A stretch of DNA of 64,000 nt from Ascarosepion bandense (GCA_037127315.1 JBBBDQ010000230.1:708501-772500); one strand, 5' to 3'. Positions 52,113 through 62,311 are shown, counted from the stretch's first letter. Notes: generated by a model not told the origin, from the letters alone. Program-made: numbers and translations.

Positions 52113-52356
52113 GGAAAAACTACTAAAAAGTTGTAAGTTTAAAAATGTATTTTTTGACAGTATTTATTTATTTCTATTAGTATATATATATATGATAGAC
52201 CGACCTCGGCCTTTCATCAGAAACAAAGAAAATTTGTTTCTGATGAAAGGCCGAGGTCGGTCTATCATATATATATATATATATATATACTAATAGAAAT
52301 AAATAAATACTGTCAAAAAATACATTTTTAAACTTACAACTTTTTAGTAGTTTTTC

Positions 52357-52357
<1 letters not shown>
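52113..52357. repeat. Near-perfect 245-bp palindrome
   Basis: Left arm 52113-52227 and right arm 52233-52357 are reverse complements, apart from TA-run length, around a 5-nt loop (gaaaa). Each arm holds ggaaaaactactaaaaag, gacagtatttatttatttc, a TA run and gatagaccgacctcggcc. Flanked on both sides by long TA arrays. Confidence 0.97.

Positions 52358-52358
<1 letters not shown>

Positions 52359-52407
<49 letters not shown>
52359..52407. repeat. (TA)n microsatellite
   Basis: Right flank of the palindrome. Confidence 0.97.
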
Positions 52408-52408
<1 letters not shown>

Positions 52409-52510
52409 GAGTGAGTACAGAACGAAGAAAGAATTTTTTTCACCCTCCAAAACATTAATTTAAAACAGTGCTCTATATATGATGTATAGAGCTGTGAATA
52501 TTTATTATAA

Positions 52511-52612
52511 ATTATGTTTCTGAACATATACATAATTTTTCTATATATGTCCTCTACAATCATATGTTTGTAGAGGACATATATAGAAAAAATGATGTAC
52601 ATGTTCTAAAAC

Positions 52613-52617
<5 letters not shown>
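52511..52617. repeat. Second palindrome
   Basis: Arms 52511-52559 and 52568-52617 pair with a few mismatches (ctatatatgtcctctacaa against its complement) around an 8-nt loop. A TA array follows at once. Confidence 0.93.

Positions 52618-52658
<41 letters not shown>
52613..52658. repeat. (TA)n microsatellite
   Basis: Pure TA. Confidence 0.96.
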
Positions 52659-52660
<2 letters not shown>

Positions 52661-52946
52661 CCTACTATCACGGTCATGGAGAGAGTGTGAGAGAGAGAGA
52701 CAATAGCAAGACAGCGTCGGTTCAATTTACTAGAGCGACAATGGCAAGGCTGTGTCATCTCAGTTCATTTCCTTAACTTATTAAAGTTATTATAACGTGT
52801 GAAAGCTGTTGCCTCGATTTCACTCTTTAACAGTACTTCATTATTTTAATTTTTTTTGCAATAAGTATGTTGGCGGTTAATAAAAATATACACATTCTCT
52901 CTGTTTTTATTATTATAGCGTTGTTTACTAATTTTTGTGTGTGTGC

Positions 52947-52950
<4 letters not shown>

Positions 52951-52981
<31 letters not shown>
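52951..52981. repeat. (TA)n microsatellite
   Basis: TA array preceded by a GT run. Confidence 0.95.
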
Positions 52982-52984
<3 letters not shown>

Positions 52985-53268
52985 ATTCGCAATAAAAGAT
53001 GATTTTATCTTGTGTTGACATAAAACTTTGCTAAACAACGATAACAAACAGATATATGTATCAGACAGATTTTAGTCAACAATACAATAATACCCATTCA
53101 TCCACACAGTAAAAATGACCTTCAGATATTGGATGCTACCTACATTAAATCAAAACAACCCGCACTTAATAAAATCATGTCTTCGTTTGCTGTTTGGTAA
53201 CTGTTATCGTTGCTTTGCAAAGTTTTATCTCAACACAAGATAAAATCATCTTTGATGGTGGATGTTTT
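52982..53268. repeat. Inverted repeat, 138-bp spacer
   Basis: 52986-53050 (aaaagatgattttatcttgt, then gttgacataaaactttg) is the complement, with small differences, of 53189-53255 (caaagttttatctcaacaca, then agataaaatcatctttg). Confidence 0.9.
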
Positions 53269-53510
53269 TACGTTAACACCACTGTAACCTCTCTGAAGAT
53301 GACTCATGAGAGCCGAAATCTTAGAACCAAATTAATGAAAAAATATCTAAATGTTGGAGAACTTTTGTCTTTATTTTCACCTGAAACTAAAGCCAAAATA
53401 CGATGTTTAGAACGCCTCCTGATAAAACATAATAGACATTTATTGTCTCCTATATTCAACAGTATATGTATTAACAGTATATGTTTAGAAAATCATCTAC
53501 TGCCTCGATG

Positions 53511-53563
<53 letters not shown>

Positions 53564-53604
53564 CTCTCACACCTAGGGGCTTTGACTATTTTTTTATGTC
53601 TTAA
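53194..53604 (+). pseudogene. Unrecognised frame, 3' end in a microsatellite
   Basis: The first part lies in the inverted-repeat arm and the end runs through CT/TA repeats. The middle (MTHESRNLRTKLMKKYLNVG, ELLSLFSPETKAKIRCLERL) has ordinary composition. I do not recognise it. It may be transposable-element text, since a CTGAAGATGA-type word precedes it. Confidence 0.2.
53512..53560. repeat. Compound (CT)n(TA)n microsatellite
   Basis: CT array to 53529, then TA to 53559. Confidence 0.95.
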
Positions 53605-53647
53605 TGTACAATAATAGTAGGTACATTCTGCCGTCATTTTAGACGGC

Positions 53648-54060
53648 ATTCGTTTATGTGAATAACGCTAGTCGATTTTGGAAGACGTTTACCGTTGCTT
53701 TCTCGCCGAACATAAATTCACAGTAGTTATTCCCTTAAACTTGCAGCCAATCCTGTCTAGAAAGCTTAATTTCTCCTAATATTTAATGACCAGCTGGAGA
53801 GAGAAGAGGTTGGTTTTGCCTCGTAAAGACAAAAGACACGGTCAGAATTTAAGGCCTGATTGCTAATTTCACAACAGCTCAATGACTATTCAGTGAGTTA
53901 AATGGCCATACGTAATACACGCTTTGGGTGATCATGTCTCGAAAGAGACATGATTGACTGGAAAGAAGGATTATCGCACAGTAGGTTGCCATTGTTTCTG
54001 CGGTAGACTGGTTGCCAGCCAAGGGTATAGAACCCAATCTATCCTGTTATTTAACCCATT
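53648..54060. repeat. Segmental duplication, copy 1 (with partial SINE-A)
   Basis: About 410 bp matching 54961-55371 in the same orientation, with scattered differences. The first 235 bp are unique to this pair (cttaaacttgcagccaatcc, gtctagaaagcttaatttct). The rest is a minus-strand SINE-A tail (53884-54060), cut by a short TA run. Confidence 0.95.
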
Positions 54061-54960
54061 GATATATATATAAGCAGCCGTTTTTTTTTGTTTTTTTTGA
54101 CGGCACGTGTTCTCTCGTATTTAAAATATTGTAGTATGCGATGATATCTTAAATAACATGAAGTTATGAATTTAATTTTTTCCTTTTATAACATTTTATA
54201 ATCATGTATTTTGGCTTGAAAAAGAAGTAATTCTTTCGGAATTGGAGATATTCTTTCGGAATTGGAGCGCATATTTATACTTTCATTAATTTCGATAGTA
54301 GTACTCGTGAGAATTTTTCGTCTAAGTAAGTAACTTTCTCTTTTATTAACTGTCTCGCTTTTAAGACGTTTTCAATATCTGTGTCTTGCTGTTATTTCAT
54401 AAAGCCTCGACCACAAGCCACCATTCGATTACGAATCGAGTTCTTTTGATATTAAACGTGGCAATTCCACACGTGCTATGACTGCGGAGAGAATAAAGAA
54501 ACATTCTTAATCAAATAATGGAGGTCTTCACCCAATCCCCAGAGAGAACGACCATTGTGAACTCTTCGTAATAGTTATAATCTGACTGTTGGCCTATGGT
54601 ACCCTATTGTTTCGATGCAGACGCTGACACACAAATATATCTATTCAATACTTGGTCGGTCATTCGCTTCGGGCGCATTTATTTGGATACTGTCGTTTGG
54701 AGCCGGGAAATGAATCGCCTTGTTATTCGGTCGGTGGTAAGATTTCACAGAATTGCATCGTTTAAGTCTAAAGTTGACTTTAAGATTAAATTAATGGGGG
54801 TTTAATTTACTTATGATGATAGTTAATCGGTATTTACCCGTGTCTCCCCACAAGGTGGGATGTGGCACACGGCCGATATTTACCGTGCGCCTATTTAGCC
54901 CGAACGCTTGGTTGAGAATTCACAACTGATGAGAAAATGCACAAATTGAGAAACGTATTA
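54061..54960. other. No recognised feature
   Basis: Spacer between the duplicated blocks. It contains a doubled ggagatattctttcggaatt word near 54230-54265. No gene. Confidence 0.5.
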
Positions 54961-55420
54961 ATTCGTTTATGTGAATAACGCAAAACGATTTTGGAAGACG
55001 TTTTCCTTTGCTTTCTCGCCCAACATAAATTCACAGTTGTTTTTCCCTTAAACTTGCAGCCAATCCAGTCTAGAAAGCTTAATTTCTCCTGGTATTTAAT
55101 GACCAGTTGGACAGAGAAGAGTTTGGTTTTGCCCCTTAAAGGCAAAAGACACTGTGAGATTGTGAGGCCTGATTGCTAATTCCACAACTGCTCACTGACT
55201 GTTCAGTGAGTTAAGTGCCATACGTGATACACGCTTTGGGCGATCATGTCTCGAAAGTAACATAACTAACTGGGAAGAAGATTATTCTGCAGTCGGTTGC
55301 CATTGCTATCTGCAATAGACTGGCTGCCAGCCAAGGTTATATAACCCATTCTGTCCTGTTATTTAAGCCATAACTGGGGAGATGAGACAGATTAATAACT
55401 TTCCTAAGTGTATATGTACG
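54961..55420. repeat. Segmental duplication, copy 2 (with partial SINE-A)
   Basis: Same content as 53648-54060. The SINE-A part (55204-55420, minus) continues further, to the gtaaatgaatgaaaa region near the SINE middle, but has no head. Confidence 0.95.
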
Positions 55421-55519
55421 TAAATGAATGAAAATACCTATTGAAAATATTATGCTGTTAAGCTGCTTGAAAATCTTTCAAGTGAAGAGATCTCAATTCT
55501 GAAAGTGTTATAGTGCCTT

Positions 55520-55800
55520 TCTAAGTGGAATGGACTCTTCCTCCTGCTATAAATAATAACCGGAGTGACTTCCGAGAAGGCAGCTAGAAGGCAAATGAGT
55601 GACAATCTAGAAGCAGTTTAACTATACTGTTCGAACTTACACTTCTATCTGCTGATTTCTAGCACTTATTATTGTATATACGTTCTGTTATTCTAATACA
55701 CTGTTTGAACCTACCTTCTTGATTCCGTGCCTTCCTTCCTGGCCCAACCAGACCACAACACCTCCACAATAAATTGGCGACGAAGATTTCACCGCAACAA
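55520..55800 (+). mobile_element. LTR end with primer-binding-site-like motif (Gypsy-like), copy 2
   Basis: Same blocks as 37160-37440, ending cttcctggcccaaccagacc and then aaattggcgacgaagatttc. No gag-pol follows, so it is a fragment or a solo end with a little internal sequence. Confidence 0.65.
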
Positions 55801-56069
55801 CTCCACAACAGAAAGAACCTCCAATTATATGAAGATGACCTAATTTTATGTTTCTCATTAGTGACCGAAGCAGTAACTCATTATCTTCTATCTTCCTGAA
55901 TACTGATTGTTTTATTGTTCTTTTCTCTCATTAAATTTTATCTTATTTATTTCCACACCCTGTAAACCTTTGCATCTTAGCGGTGAAAGTATTCAAAGAG
56001 ACATCAACTGATCAACTGATAATTTACTTAGATTTTGATTGTTGTCGGATCATATTTCTGCAGATACTC
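55801..56069. other. No recognised feature
   Basis: Nothing definite. Confidence 0.4.
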
Positions 56070-57640
56070 ATTAAATTAATGGAACTAACAGGAGAAAAGA
56101 CAAGTTCATCAACAGGATGCATAAAATCGTAGAACGGACGTTATTATTAGCAAAAGAAAAAATACTTCACAAACAGAGTGAATATATCGGATAATTCCTC
56201 TACGACGAAAAAACAATCAGCAAAATATCTAAGGATGAGAATTACTAAAATCTGATGTGGAATCGGCACTGGTCAAATTGAAAAGAAACAATTCAGTAGA
56301 ATCAAACGGAATTATAAGGGTGATGCCAACCGCCTAAAATAATTTTGGCAGATACAAGAATTAATAAATGAAATCTTCAACTGTGGTGATATAACGGGAG
56401 ACCTAAGTAGATCTATTTTCATATCATTGACTAAGAACCCAAGTGAAACACAGACAATCAGCCTAATGATTTATATTACAAAAGTTATCAAACTAATTCA
56501 GATGAAGAGAGCTCTCAAAAAGAAATGCCAGAAATAGTTCAAGAACAGTACAGATTTGTTATGACATTGGAACAAGGAATGCAATATTTAATCTCAGAAT
56601 TTTATCACAAATAGCAGTACAACTGCAGTAGAACGTGTATCTATATTTTATAGATTATACAAAGGCGTTTGATAAACCACGCCTCAAATATCTGTTAGCA
56701 CTGCTTAGCTAACTTCATATCTTAGAGAAGTATGATCGAGAAATTATACTGGCAGCGAACCACCTGCATACAAATTGCAAATGACTTCAGCACATATACA
56801 AAAATAGAAGTGGGTTACTAAAAGGATATGTCTTCTTCCCAGACTTATTCAACTGTATGCGTAACGATTCAGAAAAATTCAGAAATCCTATAAGGTTTAA
56901 TCATTGGGGGCCGCCATCTTAGTAATGTAAGATATGGACGCATTGTTAATAGCAATCACGGAAAAAAGTGCAAAAATTTCTTAGAGATAGTATGGAAAGA
57001 AAAGCAAGAGAAAGAAATAAACATCAACTGCAAGAAGACAGAAAGATTTTGTTAGCAGAAGAATGAGTCCAAAATGCAAATTTCAAATTAGAGGTACCTA
57101 AATCAAACAAGTACTAACATTTTAAAACCTTGGAAGTATTTTATCGAAAGACGGAAAGTGCAACACTAAAAACCAAAGATACGTAGGGAAAGCCAAAGAT
57201 GCATTTCAAAAGCTAAGCAGGGTATTAAGAAATAGAAAAAAATTGTTAGAAACAATGAAAAATATATTTAATGTGATATCTATCCTCATATATGTAGATC
57301 AATACTGGAAAATTTCATCAAAGATTAAGTAAAAAATTGTGGTCACTATATCATGAACCAATTATATTAGCATCCAAATTTTAGTTAAAACACTGTTTAT
57401 TAACATCAAGAAGATACATTTAAAATGATGAGGAAAGAGGGTTTAGAAAATATGGTACTCACCGGACACCAAGGAGGACATAAGAAAAATGCCTAACATA
57501 CTTAGTGAGCTTGAGCAAATGGGTAGGGGAAGAAGGTTTTGAAGAAATAACAAAGAGACAACATATATTAAAAGCTACAAAAGACAGAAAAATGTCGAGA
57601 GGGGTGATCACCTACGTTCTAATGAGACATGGCGCATAAA
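56070..57640 (+). mobile_element. RTE-like LINE copy 4, heavily decayed
   Basis: The order of RTE landmarks is kept: aggagaaaagacaagttcat (ELTGEKTS), aacaggatgcataaaatcg (TGCIKS), a VSIFYRLYKGV-like motif A near 56640, atactggcagcgaaccacct (ILAANHL), ggccgccatcttagtaatgt near 56910, agccaaagatgcatttcaaa (AKDAFQKLS) near 57195, then the tail near 57420-57630. Dense stops and indels; probably the oldest RTE copy here. Confidence 0.8.
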
Positions 57641-57834
57641 ACCGAAAATTTTCAAACATTGGATCCATCGCTGTGGTCATGTCGGGAAGGCATTGTTTGA
57701 TTCGGAAAGTGTATCAGAAATACCTGACACGAGTTCAAGTATCGACAGAGACTCCATTAAATAGCTTTTTTTCTATTATTTTAAATACCTGTTGGTAATT
57801 TAAATGTCAGAGAATATAAAACGCGCGTCAAGCT

Positions 57835-58125
57835 AGTAACATCGCTGTAATACTGAGCATGAGGAAGAGAAATCTAAAGTACCTCGGGCTTGAAATGAGG
57901 CAGGAGGGCTTGGAGAACCTGATACTAACAGACCAAATAGATAGAGTGAAAAAGAGACAGGGGAAAGCAGCGGATAAAATATATGAAGGGCCTGAGCGGG
58001 TGGATAACAGAACGGGGGTTGCGTGGTGTAACAATAGAAAGCGTGCTAAGAGCCAGCAGAGATAGGGAGACGTGGAAAGCCATGATCGCCTACGTCCTAA
58101 AATGACACGGCACATAGAAGAAGAA
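57835..58125 (+). mobile_element. RTE-like LINE tail with GAA tail
   Basis: SMRKRNLKYLGLEMRQEGLE and NLILTDQIDR are readable (57850-57950), then gtgtaacaatagaaagcgtg, gatagggagacgtggaaagc, catgatcgcctacgtcc and an agaagaagaag end. Much better preserved than the preceding copy. Confidence 0.93.
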
Positions 58126-58743
58126 GAATCACTTTGTATTTGTAACGGAAACGGAAGAAAGCAATCTTGTTCATATTGACTGCTTAAAAACTGTCGTCTC
58201 ACGCCATGAACATAGTAAAAATAACTTTGTTTATACAGACACACGAGACTCTGAAAGTGTAAACAGAAGTAATTAAAATGCAAGCATTACAAAGCTCTGC
58301 TGAGTACAAAATAATTTTCATTGTGTTTTTTTTTTTCTATTCTTAATGGCTTCGCCTTTTATTTTTGTTCTTTTGTTGAAATTTAGCATGAAAAACACTA
58401 CCGGCGTTCAAAATTCGGTGTCAATGAGGATAAACATTTATAAATTGGATTTAAGACAGAAATCGAGGCAATTATCCGCCAAATGATGTTGTTTGTAAAA
58501 CTTTTAATTACTATGAAGAAAGGAGATATTTAATTCCAGTTTGATTGTAGTTATAGGGAATTTGATTTGGTAGTTTGTTACTCTAAATATTTTATTGGGT
58601 AATTAATTAAATTAAGGATAAAAATCAGAAAGTACGTATCAGCATTCATAGGAACACGGTCCAATCAATCATATGCGATCACGCATGATCGGATGCTTGC
58701 ATTCAAGCATAAAATAGTATGTCGCCGCCTCTCGGTGTGGACG

Positions 58744-58745
<2 letters not shown>
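58126..58745. other. No recognised feature
   Basis: AT-rich. The frame on the complement over the RTE tail (57828-58283) is a shadow. Confidence 0.5.

Positions 58746-58782
<37 letters not shown>
58746..58782. repeat. (TA)n microsatellite
   Basis: Pure TA. Confidence 0.96.
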
Positions 58783-58785
<3 letters not shown>

Positions 58786-58794
58786 CAAAACATA

Positions 58795-58815
58795 CAAAAA
58801 CATACAACTTATTTT

Positions 58816-58849
<34 letters not shown>

Positions 58850-58871
58850 AAAATAAGTTGTATGTTTTTTT
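58795..58871. repeat. TA-cored palindrome
   Basis: aaaaacatacaacttatttt, then caata(ta)n, mirrored by tattgaaaataagttgtatg and tttttt. About 27-bp unique arms around a 29-bp TA core. Confidence 0.95.
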
Positions 58872-58893
58872 ATAAATACATTGGTAATAGCTC

Positions 58894-58926
58894 ATTTCGC
58901 GGAGTTCTTACACACCGCTCATCAGA
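58894..58926 (-). other. Hammerhead-like half motif
   Basis: The complement reads CTGATGA (58925-58919), a GCGG...CCGC stem II (58918-58915 with 58902-58899) and GAAA (58898-58895). No convincing stem III and cleavage triplet is seen nearby, so this is an incomplete or coincidental motif. Confidence 0.35.
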
Positions 58927-59267
58927 TCAAATTTATACAACAATGAATAGATTGCATTTAACCAGACAAAAAGAATCATGGGAGGAAAAAAAAAAAGAAA
59001 TAAAGAGGTTAGATATACAGTGTTAGTTATTATTGGCGTCTGTATTTAATCCCAGACGATAAGATGAACTTCTTCCTAAAAAAAATAATTATATATTATG
59101 GAATCTCCCGTCGATTTCGACGTGTGAGTGTCTAACTCAGACTGCCACAAAAAGAATTGTTTAGAGTGATGAAAGCTTATATAGCACTATCCACACTTTT
59201 TGGAACTGCTGATACCAAACAATCGGTGCAGAAGTTCCCGACAGAACGCATGAACAGCAGACCTCAA
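58927..59267. other. No recognised feature
   Basis: Nothing assigned. Confidence 0.45.
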
Positions 59268-59427
59268 TTATTTAACCCATAACTGGAGGGAATGAACGGA
59301 ATAATATTTTTCCCAAGGGTACCAGTGGGCAAGTGAATGTAAAGTGTTCGACTGAAATTGGAACGCGGCTCACCGATTTGCCTTTCCAAGCCGACATCCA
59401 CCGCACCACAACGCACATCCGTCCATA
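59268..59427 (-). mobile_element. SINE-A, 5' half, fused to 5S-like sequence
   Basis: The complement starts ggatgtgcgttgtggtgcgg, then tggatgtcggcttgg, and runs to ctccagttatgggttaaata, where it ends. The 3' half is missing. Its head lies 3-14 bp from the 3' end of the 5S-like sequence at 59431-59530, in the same orientation. Confidence 0.92.
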
Positions 59428-59429
59428 TA

Positions 59430-59530
59430 CGCTTACAGTACCTGTTATTCCCAAGCGGTCACCCATCTAAGCGCTGACCAGGCTGAACATTGCTTACTTT
59501 TGGTGTATTCAAGGTAATATGGCCGTAAAC
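59430..59530 (-). pseudogene. 5S rRNA-derived sequence with internal deletion
   Basis: On the complement it begins gtttacggccatattacctt and ends with aatgttcagcctggtcagcg, cttagatgggtgaccgcttg, ggaataacaggtactgtaag, clearly 5S rRNA-like from 5' to 3' end. Against a typical animal 5S it lacks about 18 bp between two ggtg/caccg words, which removes part of helix III, and it has many substitutions in the central part of the internal promoter region. It is a pseudogene or the 5S head of a chimeric SINE, not a working gene. Confidence 0.88.

Positions 59531-59532
<2 letters not shown>

Positions 59533-59582
<50 letters not shown>
59533..59582. repeat. (TA)n microsatellite
   Basis: TA array directly upstream of the 5S-like sequence. 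Confidence 0.97.
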
Positions 59583-59585
<3 letters not shown>

Positions 59586-59587
59586 GA

Positions 59588-59700
59588 AATAGCCATTTTC
59601 AACATGTCACTTTAAGACATGCATTGTGAACCCAGTTTAAACAAAGAATGAGGAAAAATTCTAATGCGGAGGCTTGGTCTAGTAAAGGGAGGGGTTGGGG
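59588..59700. repeat. Dispersed repeat R5, copy 2
   Basis: ccattttcaacatgtcactt, ttaagacatgcattg and aaacaaagaatgagg match 51845-51955. Confidence 0.75.
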
Positions 59701-59934
59701 AACATTGGCTATTATAGGGTTAAGCAAGCGGGATCATAATAGTAATATCTTCTATGGTAGTGGGAGGTACATGACTTGACCTTTGGTTAGTAGTGATAGG
59801 TAGGGGAAAAAACTAACTGCTTAGCCAAATTTTTAAAAAATTCTATGTGACTAAATGAAAGAATAAGTTAATTATATCAATTTAAATTTATTTCTTTGAC
59901 AACACATACTAATATTTTTTTTTTAATTTTTAAT
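59701..59934. other. No recognised feature
   Basis: Nothing assigned. Confidence 0.4.
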
Positions 59935-61432
59935 CATATCACCCCGAGCTAGGCGGTAACGCCACTGATGTGTAGGGGGCTACATAAGAGTAAAACGATT
60001 AGAGGAGAGTGAGGAGAAGGATGAACCAGTGAGAAAGGAGCAAGAAAAGGATGGGAATACAGGTGTGATGACAGTTGCAAGGGTGGGTAGAAAGGAAAGG
60101 ATCTACAGGACAGTGTGGAAAGAAGTAGGGCCAAGTAGTTAAGTGATGAGTATTGACCTTGCATTTAAATTCCTTGAGGTTGTTGCTGTCAGGAAAGCAA
60201 GAATAAGGAAGCAATTTCCACATTCCGGGAAAAGAAGATGCAGGAGTAGAAATGTCGTCTGCATTTGGGTGATCTAACTGTGAATGGGTGAGACCCAGTT
60301 GCCAGTCTGGTTGCACGAGTAAACACCTGTTGCGGAGGCACCAGTTACTCAAGCTCGTTGGTGCAGGAACCATAGAAGTATTTATAGAACAAAGAAAGGG
60401 AAGCCACTTCTCGCCAGTGGGAAAATGGCTGTAGTCGAGCCGTCAAGTCGGTACCTATCACATTACTGATTCTCCTTTGGAGTCTGTCAAGCCCACGGTG
60501 ATGAACAGCGGGGCCATCTGACCATATACGGCAGCAGTACTCCATGCACGAACGAATGGTTGATTTGTGTATATGCAGAATGGTTTCAGGTGGGAAATCT
60601 TCCTGGCCCGACACAGTGACCCAACCTTCCTAGCAGTGGATTTAGCTATTGACTCAATGTAGAGGTTCCACTTGAGATCAGAAGAGAAGATAAGGCCTAG
60701 GAGGCACATAGTATTGCTTTCGGGGAGGCTGGCTTGGTCCATGCTTATAGGAGGCAGGAGAGGTTGCCTGTGATGATAGACAGACAGCAGCTTGGTCTTA
60801 GACGCATTGGAATTTACAAACCACTCCTTACCCCAATTCACCACAGAGTGTAGCTCCCTCTCGAGACCAGCAGCAAGATTATGTTTGTCCGTCACACCTG
60901 GATTCTTACTGATGCGGGACTAAATTATGGTGTCATCTGCGTAGATACCTAGCTGGCTCTTTATCTCGTCTGTGAGGTCATTTATGAAAATTAGGAAGAG
61001 CGTCGGGCCTAGGATAGAGCCCTGAGGGACACCAGCGTTTGTACAGTAGGGTGTGGAGGCATGCCCATTCAGGACGACCATCATTATGCGGTTATGTAGG
61101 AAAGATTGGATCAGATCATGCAATCGTCTGGTAATCCCGCAACCTCTTAGCTTGCATAGAAGGCCAGCGTGCCAAACCCTGTCAAAAGCCTTGGAGATGT
61201 CCAGAACAACAGCACGAGCCTCGTCGGATGAAACATGTACTCCGTAATGGTCGTTAGGATGTCAGCCGTGGACCTGGCAAAGCAGAAGCCATACTGCCTG
61301 TCGGAGAAGGGTTTATGGGCAGTAAGATGCTGAACTACTTCAGCATTAATAATGGCCTCGAATACCTTTCCGAAAATAGGTAGAAGGCAGTATTCTCTAC
61401 GTTTATTCAGAAGTACATTATGGTACTGAAAT
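59935..61432 (-). mobile_element. LINE J copy, most complete in the window
   Basis: The complement begins with a decayed REYCLLPIFGKVFEAIINAE (motif near 61390), QYGFCFARSTADILTTITEY near 61270, a damaged TRLVLLFWTSPRLLTGFGTL in place of ALDISKAFDRVWH, then LHDLIQSFLHNRIMMVVLNG, TNAGVPQGSILGPTLFLIFI and LGIYADDTII followed by a stop (60920-61123). Next come LAAGLERELHSVVNWGKEWF and ASKTKLLSVYHHRQPLLPPI, FSSDLKWNLYIESIAKSTAR (60458-60895), then the LDRLQRRISNVIGTDLTARL tail (60345-60614) with frame shifts, and a 3' UTR ending at 59935. The catalytic YADD is intact, but stops and shifts make it inactive. Confidence 0.95.
60920..61123 (-). pseudogene. LINE J reverse transcriptase motifs B and C
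   Basis: Contains GVPQGSILGPTLFLIFINDL (motif B) and IYADDTII (motif C, catalytic Asp pair present). The frame stops right after motif C where active copies would continue into the thumb (TAG in place of a Tyr or similar codon). It shows that family J is a Jockey/CR1-type RT and is the key reference for the deletion at 16078-16092. Confidence 0.9.
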
Positions 61433-61820
61433 TTTAAAATTTTAATTTTTTCCTATTAAACATAGATTACATCTGTCTCATAAGCAGTTAAGTGTCCTTG
61501 CCTTGCCTAACAGCCTCCAATTTCTGTGGATTTAGGTTATTTGTTTTTAATTCCCAGTATTTTCGGGAAAGGACTGCTTGATATCTTAAATTAGAGTTAG
61601 TGAAGGAGTGCCTCCGTGTATAAAGAGGTTGCTTCCAAATTGCCGCCGAAATTCCGATATAAACATTATATTTCTACTTATTTTACTTAGGGTAGATGGT
61701 GGCTTGATAGATCGCATTTGCAGTTCTACATTTCCCCTCAACAGGATAGTTATCTCTAGATCTACGATTACAGGAGGTTATAAGTTTATTTTCTCTAGAG
61801 GATTTATATATATATAATGT
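61433..61820. other. No recognised feature
   Basis: AT-rich; frame 61608-61817 has no motif. Confidence 0.5.
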
Positions 61821-61868
61821 ACAATTTTTTAGTAGATTGTAGTTTTTAAATATTCTAAAGTATAATTT

Positions 61869-61940
<72 letters not shown>

Positions 61941-61994
61941 CGTTATAAATTATACTTTAGAACATGTAAAAACAACAATTTACTAAAAAATTTT
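61821..61994. repeat. Inverted repeat around a CA/TA array
   Basis: 61821-61873 and 61942-61994 are reverse complements over 53 bp with about six differences (aaagtataatttataac at the inner edge). The loop is the microsatellite 61873-61940. Confidence 0.95.
61873..61940. repeat. Compound (CA)n(TA)n microsatellite
   Basis: CA about 46 bp, then TA about 22 bp. Confidence 0.97.
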
Positions 61995-62024
61995 ATATTT
62001 TGTTTCGACATTGAAAGAACAATT

Positions 62025-62025
<1 letters not shown>

Positions 62026-62091
<66 letters not shown>

Positions 62092-62311
62092 GTGTGTGTG
62101 TGTGTGTGTGTCTGCTTGTGTGTATGTGTTTGCTTGTGTGTGTGTGTGTTTGCTTGTGTGTGTGTGTTTGTTGTGTGTGTGTGTTTGCTTGTGTGTGTGT
62201 TTGCTGTGTGTGTGTGTGTTTGCTTGTGTGTGTTTGCTTGTGTGTGTGTGTGTGTGTGTGTGCTTGTTTGTGTGTGTGCGCGTGCGTGTTTGCTTGTGTG
62301 CGTGTGTGTGT
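62026..62311. repeat. (TA)n then long compound (TG)n with TTTGCTTG interruptions
   Basis: TA to 62042, then about 270 bp of TG with tttgcttg, tctgcttg and tttgttg interruptions at irregular spacing. The open frames on both strands here (cysteine-valine or threonine-histidine runs) are artefacts of the repeat. Confidence 0.97.

Noticed and set aside
52200..52260. CTGATGA at the palindrome centre (52240-52246) as a hammerhead
   Set aside because: No GAAA at the right distance. The word is simply part of the inverted arm.
59430..59530. Functional 5S rRNA gene
   Set aside because: Internal deletion of about 18 bp and many substitutions; no tandem 5S cluster.
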